The notes under the pieces: model-generated
Databases searched by the model: none
What the model saw: only the letters and a program-made list of their open reading frames with translations
What the model was told of the DNA's origin: nothing
Position numbers and translations under genes: made by a program
Shown: positions 16,137 through 23,541 of the stretch, piece by piece
How the letters are laid out: each line of letters opens with the position of its first letter
Position numbering within the stretch: the first letter of the stretch is position 1
Source of the DNA: JANOYY01 sp031418035
Lineage (GTDB): Bacteria > Actinomycetota > Acidimicrobiia > Acidimicrobiales > JANYDT01
Direction: 5' to 3'
Length of the DNA stretch: 64,000 nucleotides
Assembly: GCA_031418035.1 (NCBI GenBank)
Contig: JANOWU010000287.1
Coordinates: forward strand, 1 to 64,000

Positions 16137-16930
16137 CGATCGCCGGTCTTCGCTGGGGAGGTCGGTGAAACGAACTTCTTCGGGTTGAGTTTGGCGATCT
16201 GAGCGGCCGGTACGCCGCTGACGATCGTGAACGGCTCGACGTCGCGGTTCACGAGGGAGTGGGCCGAAACGACGGCGCCACGTCCGATCCTCACCCCGGG
16301 CAAAATCGACGCTTTCGCCCCGATCCAAACATCGTCCTCGATCACTACGTTGATCGCGTCGGGAACCACGCTGCGATCGTAGAGATCGTGAAATGACGTG
16401 TCGTTGATCATCACGTGAGGACCGATCAACGCCCGGGCTCCGATCACCATGTCGCCGTAGGCACAGATGCTGGCCCCACTGTTGATGATCGCCCCGGTCC
16501 CGATTTCGAGGGATCCGTTCGGGCCCGTCGCCAGTTCGACCGCGGTCGGGATACCTCGCAGAACAGTGTCGCGGCCGATCGTCATGCGGCCGTCGTTGCG
16601 CAGGACGAGACGACCGTTCACTCGGACGCCGTGTCCGCGCCCGCCGACTCGTGCGAGGAGGACCCGCGCCTTGATCAAACCTGACACATATGCTCGGGCT
16701 TTTCGCAGGGTGGAAAGCGAGAGCCCGCCATCTCTGCCCAGTTTGCGCTTCGCGCTGTTCAGCTCTGTGCGCACGGTCGTCAACAGCGTCACTCTTGTCA
16801 AGCTCGACACCGTGCGCGCTGCCCAGTCGACGCCGACGTCGACGTCGACATGGACAATCTCGATTCGAGCAACGGGAGAAGGTTCGACGGTTTCATAGGT
16901 TTCACAAGGTGTGGCACGAACGCGAAGCAT
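16133..16930 (-). CDS. Hexapeptide-repeat O-acyltransferase
   Basis: A 265-residue protein. The C-terminal half is a left-handed beta-helix typical of the CatB/maltose-acetyltransferase group: GTGAIINSGASICAYG, ARALIGPHVMINDTSFHD (a conserved His for acyl transfer), VIEDDVWIGAKASILPGVRI, ending VVSAHSLVNRDVEPFTIVSG. The N-terminal 90 residues are basic and of unknown use. It is the first gene of the minus-strand EPS run. The ATG at 16928-16930 has no Shine-Dalgarno sequence and lies 16 bases below a perfect hairpin, so translation may start later (for example at a GTG near residue 41) or be regulated. Confidence 0.82.
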   Translation of the reverse strand: MLRVRATPCETYETVEPSPVARIEIVHVDVDVGVDWAARTVSSLTRVTLLTTVRTELNSAKRKLGRDGGLSLSTLRKARAYVSGLIKARVLLARVGGRGHGVRVNGRLVLRNDGRMTIGRDTVLRGIPTAVELATGPNGSLEIGTGAIINSGASICAYGDMVIGARALIGPHVMINDTSFHDLYDRSVVPDAINVVIEDDVWIGAKASILPGVRIGRGAVVSAHSLVNRDVEPFTIVSGVPAAQIAKLNPKKFVSPTSPAKTGDR

Positions 16931-16946
16931 TCGAAGATGAATTCGG

Positions 16947-16970
16947 CCGACGCCAATCTACTGGCGTCGG
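16947..16970. promoter_or_regulatory. Perfect 9-base-pair inverted repeat between divergent EPS genes
   Basis: CCGACGCCA at 16947-16955 and TGGCGTCGG at 16962-16970 pair perfectly around a 6-base loop. The repeat sits in the 287-base region between the minus-strand EPS operon and the priming transferase, close to the minus-strand start codon. It could be an operator or a leader hairpin; it is not followed by a T-run in either direction. Apart from this, the intergenic stretch 16931-17217 shows nothing I can name. Confidence 0.5.
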
Positions 16971-17217
16971 GTAGTTCTTTCGGTCTGTTCACGTAGGAAC
17001 TGAAGAAGACGGTCCAAGGCACGAGCGACATGCCACGCCACGTTGCGAACCCCCGGTGGTGCCGCACAGGTCCAACAACTAGCATCGATCGGGATCATCT
17101 GAAGTGCTGAGTTGTTTCGTCTCAAGGCCCAACCGACGAGAGCCGAAGTCAGATATCGAGCGCTTTGTCCGGCCGCTCGAGGTCGCTCTGACGTGGAGAG
17201 CTTTTGAAAGGCATGCA

Positions 17218-18831
17218 GTGGGAAGTGCAGTGAATCGACAAGATGTTGACCAGTTGGATATCGATTCTACTGACGACCCCGAACTCTTGTTCCTTGGGAC
17301 TTCCCCCCGCATCGATGACCAATCGAACTCAACCCTCGATGAACTTGCGGGGTTGAATCCGGTGAACCTCATCGCGGAAACGCGTGAGGCTCCACGGGCC
17401 GGCAGCCGTCGCCTTCGGGCCGCACTCGTCGCCGGGGACGTTCTTGGCGTCACCTTGGCCTGGTGCCTGACCACGCTCACGGGATCGTCCGCGAGTGGCC
17501 AGAGCTGGTTTTCGATGCAGCGATTCGGGTTCGTACCCGTCATGCTCGCGCTCACGCTCGCATTGTTGGTCACGGGCAAGCTGTATCGCGCACGAATGTG
17601 TTCGGTGCGAGCCGTTGAAACGGCTGGCATCGTCCGAGCCGGTGCTACGAGTGGTATCGGCGGCTGGCTCATCGCCGACCGCCTGGGTGCCAGCAACTTG
17701 TCGCTGGGGCGGGTCTTGTGGACCCAGGCGCTTGCGGTGTTGTTCATCTTCCTGGGCCGGATGACCTATCGGGCCCTGCTTCGTCGGGCCCGTCGAGACG
17801 GGCGATTCACCCGATCCGTGCTGTTGATCGGCACCGGCGATGAGGGCTACGAGCTTCACAAGATGCTCGCCGACGAACCAGAACTCGGCTACCGCGTCGT
17901 AGGAATCGTCGGTCGGGCTCACGAGGTCGAGGACCGCCACTTCAGCGTCCCCTATCTGGGTGCCGCTGGCGACGCGCCGGCGATTGCGCGCGAGCATGGG
18001 GTCAGCGGCGTCATCATCGGTGCGTCATCGCTGTCGTTTCGCGAGCTCAACCATGTTGTCCGGTCGCTCCTCGACGCCGACATCCACGTGCAGGTGTCGG
18101 GCGGTCTTCTCGGCGTCGACTCGAGCCGCCTGCGCGCCAATCCCATCGGTCGAGAAGCGGCGTTCTATCTCGAACAGGTTCAGCTGTCGGGCTGGCAAGC
18201 CCGTGTAAAGCGGGTCCTTGACCTTATCGTGGCGACCTGTGCGCTGATCATCGCCGCACCGATCATGGCCGCTTTTGCGCTTGCCGTGAAGATGACGGAC
18301 GGCGGTCCTGCGCTGTTTCGTCAACAACGCGTCGGCCGCGACGGCAAGACGTTCACGATGCTGAAGCTGCGGACCATGGTCGTCGATGCCGAGGCGCGGC
18401 TCGCCGAAATTCGTAAGCTCAACGAGCGCAGTGGTCCACTGTTCAAGATGGAGAATGACCCCCGTTTCACGAAGATCGGGAAGCTGATGGACGCGACGAG
18501 CATCAACGAGCTGCCACAGCTTTGGAACGTGCTGCGCGGCGAGATGAGCCTTGTCGGCCCACGACCCGCGCTTGCCCGGGAGGTCGCCACGTTCAACGAT
18601 CGACTTCTCACACGACATCGCGTAAAGCCCGGAATCACGGGGTTGTGGCAGGTCGAATCCCGAGACGACCCGAGTTTCGCCGATTACGAGCGCTGCGACC
18701 TGTTCTACGTCGAGAACTGGTCTATTCGGCTCGACATCATGATCCTTCTTCAGACGGTCATCGAGGTGGGAAAGCGAGCCACGAGCAAAGCATCCCCCAA
18801 GCCTGGGCCCTCGCCCGTCTCGAAGAACTAA
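17218..18831 (+). CDS. Polyprenyl glycosylphosphotransferase (EPS priming enzyme)
   Basis: About 537 residues. After a polar N-terminus come four or five membrane helices (about residues 65-180), a CoA_binding_3-like cytoplasmic domain (SVLLIGTGDEGYELHKMLAD), one more helix (VLDLIVATCALIIAAPIMAA), and a C-terminal bacterial sugar-transferase domain (RVGRDGKTFTMLKLRTM, INELPQLWNVLRGEMSLVGP, KPGITGLWQV). It transfers a sugar-1-phosphate from UDP-sugar to undecaprenyl phosphate, the first committed step. I chose the GTG at 17218 because GAAAGG lies six bases upstream; the frame is open back to a GTG at 17104. It is transcribed away from the main EPS run. Confidence 0.92.
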   Translation: MGSAVNRQDVDQLDIDSTDDPELLFLGTSPRIDDQSNSTLDELAGLNPVNLIAETREAPRAGSRRLRAALVAGDVLGVTLAWCLTTLTGSSASGQSWFSMQRFGFVPVMLALTLALLVTGKLYRARMCSVRAVETAGIVRAGATSGIGGWLIADRLGASNLSLGRVLWTQALAVLFIFLGRMTYRALLRRARRDGRFTRSVLLIGTGDEGYELHKMLADEPELGYRVVGIVGRAHEVEDRHFSVPYLGAAGDAPAIAREHGVSGVIIGASSLSFRELNHVVRSLLDADIHVQVSGGLLGVDSSRLRANPIGREAAFYLEQVQLSGWQARVKRVLDLIVATCALIIAAPIMAAFALAVKMTDGGPALFRQQRVGRDGKTFTMLKLRTMVVDAEARLAEIRKLNERSGPLFKMENDPRFTKIGKLMDATSINELPQLWNVLRGEMSLVGPRPALAREVATFNDRLLTRHRVKPGITGLWQVESRDDPSFADYERCDLFYVENWSIRLDIMILLQTVIEVGKRATSKASPKPGPSPVSKN

Positions 18832-18920
18832 GCACACCGAAAGTTCGTTCACAGATAAGTGTAAAGAGAATCCTCGATGCGCGCTTAGCATCCACCACAA
18901 TTCTCCAGGTACCGGGCACA

Positions 18921-19574
18921 ATGTGCGTTATGGGGGAAACACTGGTTCGTTGCCGAACCACAACACCTGGCTCGGTGCTTGAGTTGATGGTGTTGGCGTC
19001 CGGTCGCAGAAGCTGTATCGGCGTCGACCTGGACTCTGGTGCGCTGATACGCACGGTCGAATCAGTCTCGAGACCGCTCCTGAAGGTCTTCACTGCGGTT
19101 CGAGGCACAACCGCACAACCATCGTTCGATCGCCCTGAGCACCCTGAGTTGGTGGCCTTCGATCAAGAACTCCTCCCGATCGGATCGATTGCCCCGAAGC
19201 GGGCCCAGCGAATGATCAAGCCGCTGCTGCACCCCAAGAAGGGTCCGCTCCTGGGCTTTTACGGCCCCTCGACGCCGTGGTGGGAGCGCGAAGCAAACGC
19301 TCCATCGGTTGCCATCCTCGAGGTTGACCGCCGGATTCGGGCGATCCACACACCGCGCGGCCTTCGTGTCCAGTTCGCCTGGAACGGGTCCATCCACGAT
19401 CTACCGCTGGAAGATCTCCGGGTGCTCGAGCGTCTCGATTGGGTACCCGAACAACCAAACGCGACATTTCCGCTCGCAGAGATCATCCGGTATGAACCGC
19501 GACGACTTCTTCTCGCGATCAGCCGCCCGGTGAACGGCTACTGCACCAAGGTCGTGGCAGGACTTCTGCCCTAG
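18921..19574 (+). CDS. Unknown protein downstream of the EPS primer
   Basis: A 217-residue protein, or 214 if the ATG at 18930 is used. I do not recognise a family. It has no signal peptide or membrane helix. Visible features are a mixed alpha/beta N-terminus (VLELMVLASGRRSCIGVDLD), a basic middle (APKRAQRMIKPLLHPKKGP) and a Trp-rich patch (YGPSTPWWERE). The downstream gene at 19690-20370, on the other strand, is similar in size and also unknown. It follows the priming transferase by about 90 bases and may be co-transcribed. The longer frame back to 18522 lies inside the transferase and is not likely coding. Confidence 0.65.
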   Translation: MCVMGETLVRCRTTTPGSVLELMVLASGRRSCIGVDLDSGALIRTVESVSRPLLKVFTAVRGTTAQPSFDRPEHPELVAFDQELLPIGSIAPKRAQRMIKPLLHPKKGPLLGFYGPSTPWWEREANAPSVAILEVDRRIRAIHTPRGLRVQFAWNGSIHDLPLEDLRVLERLDWVPEQPNATFPLAEIIRYEPRRLLLAISRPVNGYCTKVVAGLLP

Positions 19575-19634
19575 CAGGGCGATGAAAATCCTACGTTTCG
19601 ACCGTCCGCCAACCACATATTGGCTGGTTAACGA

Positions 19635-19664
19635 CGAGCCCTGAGGCTCGGAAGGGAGGTTTTT
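19635..19664 (+). terminator. Possible rho-independent terminator
   Basis: CGAGCC (19635-19640) and GGCTCG (19645-19650) form a 6-base-pair stem with a CTGA loop. A TTTTT run follows nine bases later. It lies between two convergent genes. The gap between stem and T-run is longer than usual, so this is a weak call. Confidence 0.35.
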
Positions 19665-19689
19665 CGAAAGCCCTGCGAGAAGTCTGTGG

Positions 19690-20370
19690 CTACTTCCCGC
19701 TGGCCACTCGGGCTGCGAGGTGCTCGGCCATCGCCCACCCGAAGGTCACGAGGACATCACCGTTGGCCGTGTCGAGCGTGGAGAAGAACTCGCGAACGTC
19801 GTCTTTGACGGAGTCGGCCTTGAGGGCCTCGAAGTCGAGGCATCCACTCGGCGACCCATCGCCACGAATCACGAAGGCACGATCGTCGACTCGGTGCTCG
19901 GCCCCGAAACGCTTCGCCAGTCGTCGACTCCACGCTCGTTCTTCGCCACTGGGCTTGTGCCCCGGGCGCGGAACGATGTCTTCAAGACCTTTGAACGCAG
20001 CAAATCCTGCCGGGTCGATCATCCGTGTGCCGATAAGGACGTCTTCGTCCGGAAAGGCCAGAAGGGATCGACGGAGCTGATCAAACATCATGACGCGAAG
20101 GGCGGTGTCTCGCTTGGCGCTGCGTCGCACTGAGGCAAGGCCGATGAGCAGCGATGGCGTGCCACCGATCCGCTCAAGGCTGCAAAACCCGAACGCCTGC
20201 AATTTCCCGGCTTCGCGAACTTGGGTGACCAGAACCCAGAGATCGCGCTGCTTCGAAAGCAGACCGATGTCGAAACCCGCGGGGCTAGGTACCGAAAGGT
20301 CCCCCATCTCCGTAAGCTCAGCATCCGACAGGGCCGTGCAATCTTTGGTTTCGACGTCCATATGGCTCAT
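19690..20370 (-). CDS. Unknown EPS-locus protein, faintly GNAT-like
   Basis: A 226-residue protein from the ATG at 20368-20370 with GCGGAG upstream. The section SLLIGLASVRRSAKRDTALR followed by VMMFDQLRRSLLAFPDEDVL has the strand-helix pattern of an acyl-CoA-binding GNAT core, but I see no convincing acceptor side, so this is only a hint. There is no signal peptide or membrane segment. It follows the O-antigen-ligase-like gene on the same strand after 122 bases. The longer frame to 20826 overlaps that gene and is not used. Confidence 0.6.
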   Translation of the reverse strand: MSHMDVETKDCTALSDAELTEMGDLSVPSPAGFDIGLLSKQRDLWVLVTQVREAGKLQAFGFCSLERIGGTPSLLIGLASVRRSAKRDTALRVMMFDQLRRSLLAFPDEDVLIGTRMIDPAGFAAFKGLEDIVPRPGHKPSGEERAWSRRLAKRFGAEHRVDDRAFVIRGDGSPSGCLDFEALKADSVKDDVREFFSTLDTANGDVLVTFGWAMAEHLAARVASGK

Positions 20371-20492
20371 TCGCTCCGCTTCCTGGCCCCCCGGCCCGTC
20401 GTCCAGTTTAGCCGAGCCTGAACCTCTCTCCCAAGCAGAAAACTCGCTCTCCGCGGTCACCGACCGAAAAGAGACCGAAACTGCGCGAAAAA

Positions 20493-22220
20493 TCAACGAG
20501 AAGCGGCGCTGAGCGGTCGCTCTGCCGAAGGGGGCAGCGATTCGCGAACGAGTGCATCGGCGATCGATTGTTCCGGTCGCATACTGGGGTAGCGATCGCT
20601 CGCCGGATCCTCGGGTTGGCGAAGTGCGAGGGGAACGGTGTCGTGGTCCACGTACTCGAAGCGGTGACGGTGTCGTGTTCGGGGGCGACTCTCGTCGATC
20701 AGTGCTCGCCCCAGCGCCCCGGATGTCCCGTAAGCGATTCCGACGCAGATCAGTGCCGCCCAGTCCTGCATACCCAAGTCCGCCCAGGCTTGGACCAGGT
20801 AGGCAATGACGATGCACACCGACCACGCCCCTGCCGCCCGTCGTTGCGGATGAATACTTCGCCGCCGACTACTCACCGCGTAGAAGACTGCGACCACCGG
20901 AAGCAAAAAGTACACCGACGGGCCGATCAACCCGTTGAACGCCCAGAATCCCAGGAAGCTGTTATGGGGCAGGTAGCGGTACTGCGAGAACACGTCCTTG
21001 ATCTGGTAGGCCACGACATACTCGTTGTACTGATGCCCAAACCCGTACCCAAAAATTGGCTTGTCCTTGAGCGTCACCAGCAGGTTGAAGTTCTCGATGT
21101 CGCGTGTATCGGTGGACACGTCTTTTTTCGTCGAAACACTGGCGATTTTGTTGATCGGAAGAAAAATGGGCGACGTCGATTGCGAGGCGAAGCCGACGAC
21201 CACGTACACAACCACCAACGGCCAGGTCAAGGAGAGGTACCTGCCGAGCTGTCGCTTCACTGGACGATGGGCCACTGTAACGAGGAAGAGCACCCCGGCC
21301 ATCAGCGCGACCCATGCGACGCGTCGGTTGTTGAGCTGGATCGCATGGAGGTAGAACGGCGAAAGAACGAGCATGAGCCGAAAGTCTCGACGGCTTCGGG
21401 TTTCGAGCCACGTCGCCAGCAAGATAAACAGGCACGTCACCCAAACGACGGAGTCGGAATGGGTCGTGACATAGGCACCGCTCGTGTCGGCCCGCAGACC
21501 GGCGCCGTACGTCACCCAAAGAGCTTCGGCGACCTTTACGAGTCCGGCAGCGAAGAGCGCAAATCGCAGCCGACGAATTCCCATGTCCGTCGCGGCCACA
21601 GAAACCGCAAGCGCGAACGCCGGCACGAGGAGCGGGACTCGGAGTTGCCACAGCGACTGCTGCAAATTGCCGCCGTTGACCAGAATTCCCCAAACCTCAA
21701 GACCGACGATCGCCAACACACCAAAGAGACACGCCTGCGCAAACGGACGAGGCGGTCGCCGGTTCACGCCGACGTCGCGGTCGGAAAGTACGAGGATCGT
21801 GGCGGCTCGAAAGACTAGGAGGCCGATCAAGATGTCGGCGAGTGCGACTTTGGGCGGAAGGTTCTCGTAGAGGAACTTGCCGATGGGGTTCAGGATCCAG
21901 TCGACCTTGCCTACCGCAGGCTGGCCTGACGGGTTGTTGACCGCCAGAAGCAAAAACGCGACCGACGGCAGGACGATCTCGAGTGAAAGTGCAAACGCCG
22001 CCCATCCCAGTGCCACGATGACGGTCGGAACCACCAGAAACGTGGGGCCACCGAACACCGCCGCGACCAGCGTGACGAACAGCAGAGCGGGAATGACGAC
22101 GCGACTCGACGACTTTGAGAAGAGCTCTCGATTCGAGGCTCGGCGCACCTTTGCGTCTCGCGTCGCGTGTCTGGAGAACACCGCACCATCATCGGACACG
22201 ACGAAGCGCTCTGTCGTCAT
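20493..22220 (-). CDS. O-antigen ligase / Wzy-like polymerase
   Basis: About 575 residues from the ATG at 22218-22220. There are 11-12 predicted membrane helices, with a large polar loop in the C-terminal half (VSTKKDVSTDTRDIENFNLL, FGYGFGHQYNEYVVAYQIKD, LPHNSFLGFWAFNGLIGP). This LPHNS...G pattern is typical of the O-antigen ligase/polymerase (Wzy, WaaL) superfamily. It probably joins lipid-linked repeats into polymer or transfers the polymer to its final acceptor. The last 60 residues are a polar cytoplasmic tail. It is the only candidate polymerase in the locus. Confidence 0.85.
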   Translation of the reverse strand: MTTERFVVSDDGAVFSRHATRDAKVRRASNRELFSKSSSRVVIPALLFVTLVAAVFGGPTFLVVPTVIVALGWAAFALSLEIVLPSVAFLLLAVNNPSGQPAVGKVDWILNPIGKFLYENLPPKVALADILIGLLVFRAATILVLSDRDVGVNRRPPRPFAQACLFGVLAIVGLEVWGILVNGGNLQQSLWQLRVPLLVPAFALAVSVAATDMGIRRLRFALFAAGLVKVAEALWVTYGAGLRADTSGAYVTTHSDSVVWVTCLFILLATWLETRSRRDFRLMLVLSPFYLHAIQLNNRRVAWVALMAGVLFLVTVAHRPVKRQLGRYLSLTWPLVVVYVVVGFASQSTSPIFLPINKIASVSTKKDVSTDTRDIENFNLLVTLKDKPIFGYGFGHQYNEYVVAYQIKDVFSQYRYLPHNSFLGFWAFNGLIGPSVYFLLPVVAVFYAVSSRRRSIHPQRRAAGAWSVCIVIAYLVQAWADLGMQDWAALICVGIAYGTSGALGRALIDESRPRTRHRHRFEYVDHDTVPLALRQPEDPASDRYPSMRPEQSIADALVRESLPPSAERPLSAASR

Positions 22221-22507
22221 GACACTCTCGGAATGACGAATCGTAGGCACCCGTAGTACACAACACATGCGATCAGGTAGAACGAGACCGCTCGCCGCGG
22301 ACCATGTGCGGCACGCCCTTTTGACAACCGTGTCGGCAAGACGACGATTGCGATCATCAGGGACAGAAACAGAAACTTCCCGGTCATGTTGCGTGGCGCA
22401 TGTGCTCAGAGTGCTTGATCATCGTTGGGGCTCCGTAACAGTCTGTCGCGAATCGCCTGGTTTGTGCTTCGGCCCCTCGTTCTCCCCACTTGAGCCAGCG
22501 GCGCCAG

Positions 22508-22579
22508 GTGCTCGACGTGAACGACGTGCCCGAAGTGCCCGAAGTGCCCGAAGTGCCCGACGTGCCCGACGTGCTCGAC
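22508..22579. repeat. Eight tandem 9-base units
   Basis: Eight consecutive 9-base units of the form GTGCCCGAM (variants GTGCTCGAC and GTGAACGAC at the ends). The block lies in the 453-base non-coding stretch 22221-22673 between divergent genes. It keeps one frame (VPE/VPD on the plus strand, GTS or GHF on the minus strand), but no start codon with a ribosome site opens any of them. The rest of the stretch shows nothing I can name; it must hold the promoters of both flanking genes. Confidence 0.85.
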
Positions 22580-22673
22580 GTCGGATGGGCCCTGTCCGTG
22601 CGCCAACAGGTCTTTCGGATCAATTTCCGGGGCATCGGCGCAATCCCTCCATGACGCCCGTTACCCTGGCTCG

Positions 22674-23537
22674 ATGGCCACCTTCTTCCCCCGATCTGGC
22701 GTCGTGCGCCGTCGGGTCCTACGTGCCGTCCTGGCGTTGGGGTTGCTCAGTCTGACGTACACCCTTTCCTTGGCGGCGACGAAGATCACGAAGAACGCAC
22801 GTCCCAAGCCGCCGGTACTCGTGAACGCTGCCGTTGCGCCGGAGCCCGCAACCACGAACGCATCGCGTTCGTGTACCAAAGTCCGCATCATGCCCCTCGG
22901 CGATTCGCTGACCGCGTTTCCCGATTCCTATCGTGGGCCGCTCTTCCGCAATCTCGTCGAGCGGAAGGTCGACGTCGACTTCGTCGGGTCGGTGAGCTGG
23001 GGACCCGCCATCGGCGGCGACGTCGACGGCGAAGGCCACGGGGGCTTCACCATCGGTCCAGACGATCGCGTCGATGACCAAGGGGGCAAGTCCAACCTGT
23101 TCGACAACGTCGACCGATGGATTCCGGCTGCCAAGCCCGAGATCATCCTGCTGACAATAGGCACCAACGACATGGCGGGTGGCGGCACGTGGGTGAGCCA
23201 GGCTCCCGGAAAGTTGACGGCACTCGTCAAGAAGATTCAGGGCCTGGCCCCGGATGCGGTCATCGTGGTCGGCGATATTCCACCGTCGACCTACGACCCG
23301 ACGTCGACGAACGTGAACAACGACGTCAACGCGGCCGCACGGGCCCTCGGCAGCGCGTCCCCGAACGATACGGTGATCTATGGAGACACCGCGAAACGGC
23401 TCCTCAAAACAGGTTTCCAGGCGTCAAAGGACACCGTGGACGGGATTCACTTTTCCCCCTCGGGCGGCGAGATGTTCGCAACAGCCTGGCAACCAGCGGT
23501 CGACGAGGCACTACGGCTTACAGGACGAAACTGCTAA
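22674..23537 (+). CDS. Secreted SGNH/GDSL hydrolase
   Basis: A 287-residue protein. It has an N-terminal basic stretch and hydrophobic helix (VLRAVLALGLLSLTYTLSLA) that reads as a signal peptide or anchor, then a Pro/Ala linker. The SGNH blocks are all present: MPLGDSLT (nucleophile Ser), a Gly block around GHGGFTIG, LLTIGTNDMAGG (block III Asn) and DGIHFSPSG (block V Asp and His). Such enzymes remove acyl groups from sugars or lipids. Next to an EPS locus with acyltransferases, deacylation of the polymer or of the cell envelope is plausible but not shown. Confidence 0.88.
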   Translation: MATFFPRSGVVRRRVLRAVLALGLLSLTYTLSLAATKITKNARPKPPVLVNAAVAPEPATTNASRSCTKVRIMPLGDSLTAFPDSYRGPLFRNLVERKVDVDFVGSVSWGPAIGGDVDGEGHGGFTIGPDDRVDDQGGKSNLFDNVDRWIPAAKPEIILLTIGTNDMAGGGTWVSQAPGKLTALVKKIQGLAPDAVIVVGDIPPSTYDPTSTNVNNDVNAAARALGSASPNDTVIYGDTAKRLLKTGFQASKDTVDGIHFSPSGGEMFATAWQPAVDEALRLTGRNC

Positions 23538-23541
23538 CGAT

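Noticed and set aside
19610..19629. AACCA...TGGTT dyad upstream of the candidate terminator, considered as a riboswitch element
   Set aside because: It is five base pairs with a nine-base loop, and none of the conserved cores of known riboswitch classes could be found.
20568..21818. A 416-residue plus-strand frame opposite the O-antigen-ligase-like gene
   Set aside because: The opposite strand codes a clear multi-helix membrane protein; this frame has no recognisable domain.
22267..22755. A 162-residue plus-strand frame over the 9-base repeats
   Set aside because: It has a runs-of-Arg/Ala composition, overlaps the signal peptide of the SGNH gene and has no ribosome site.
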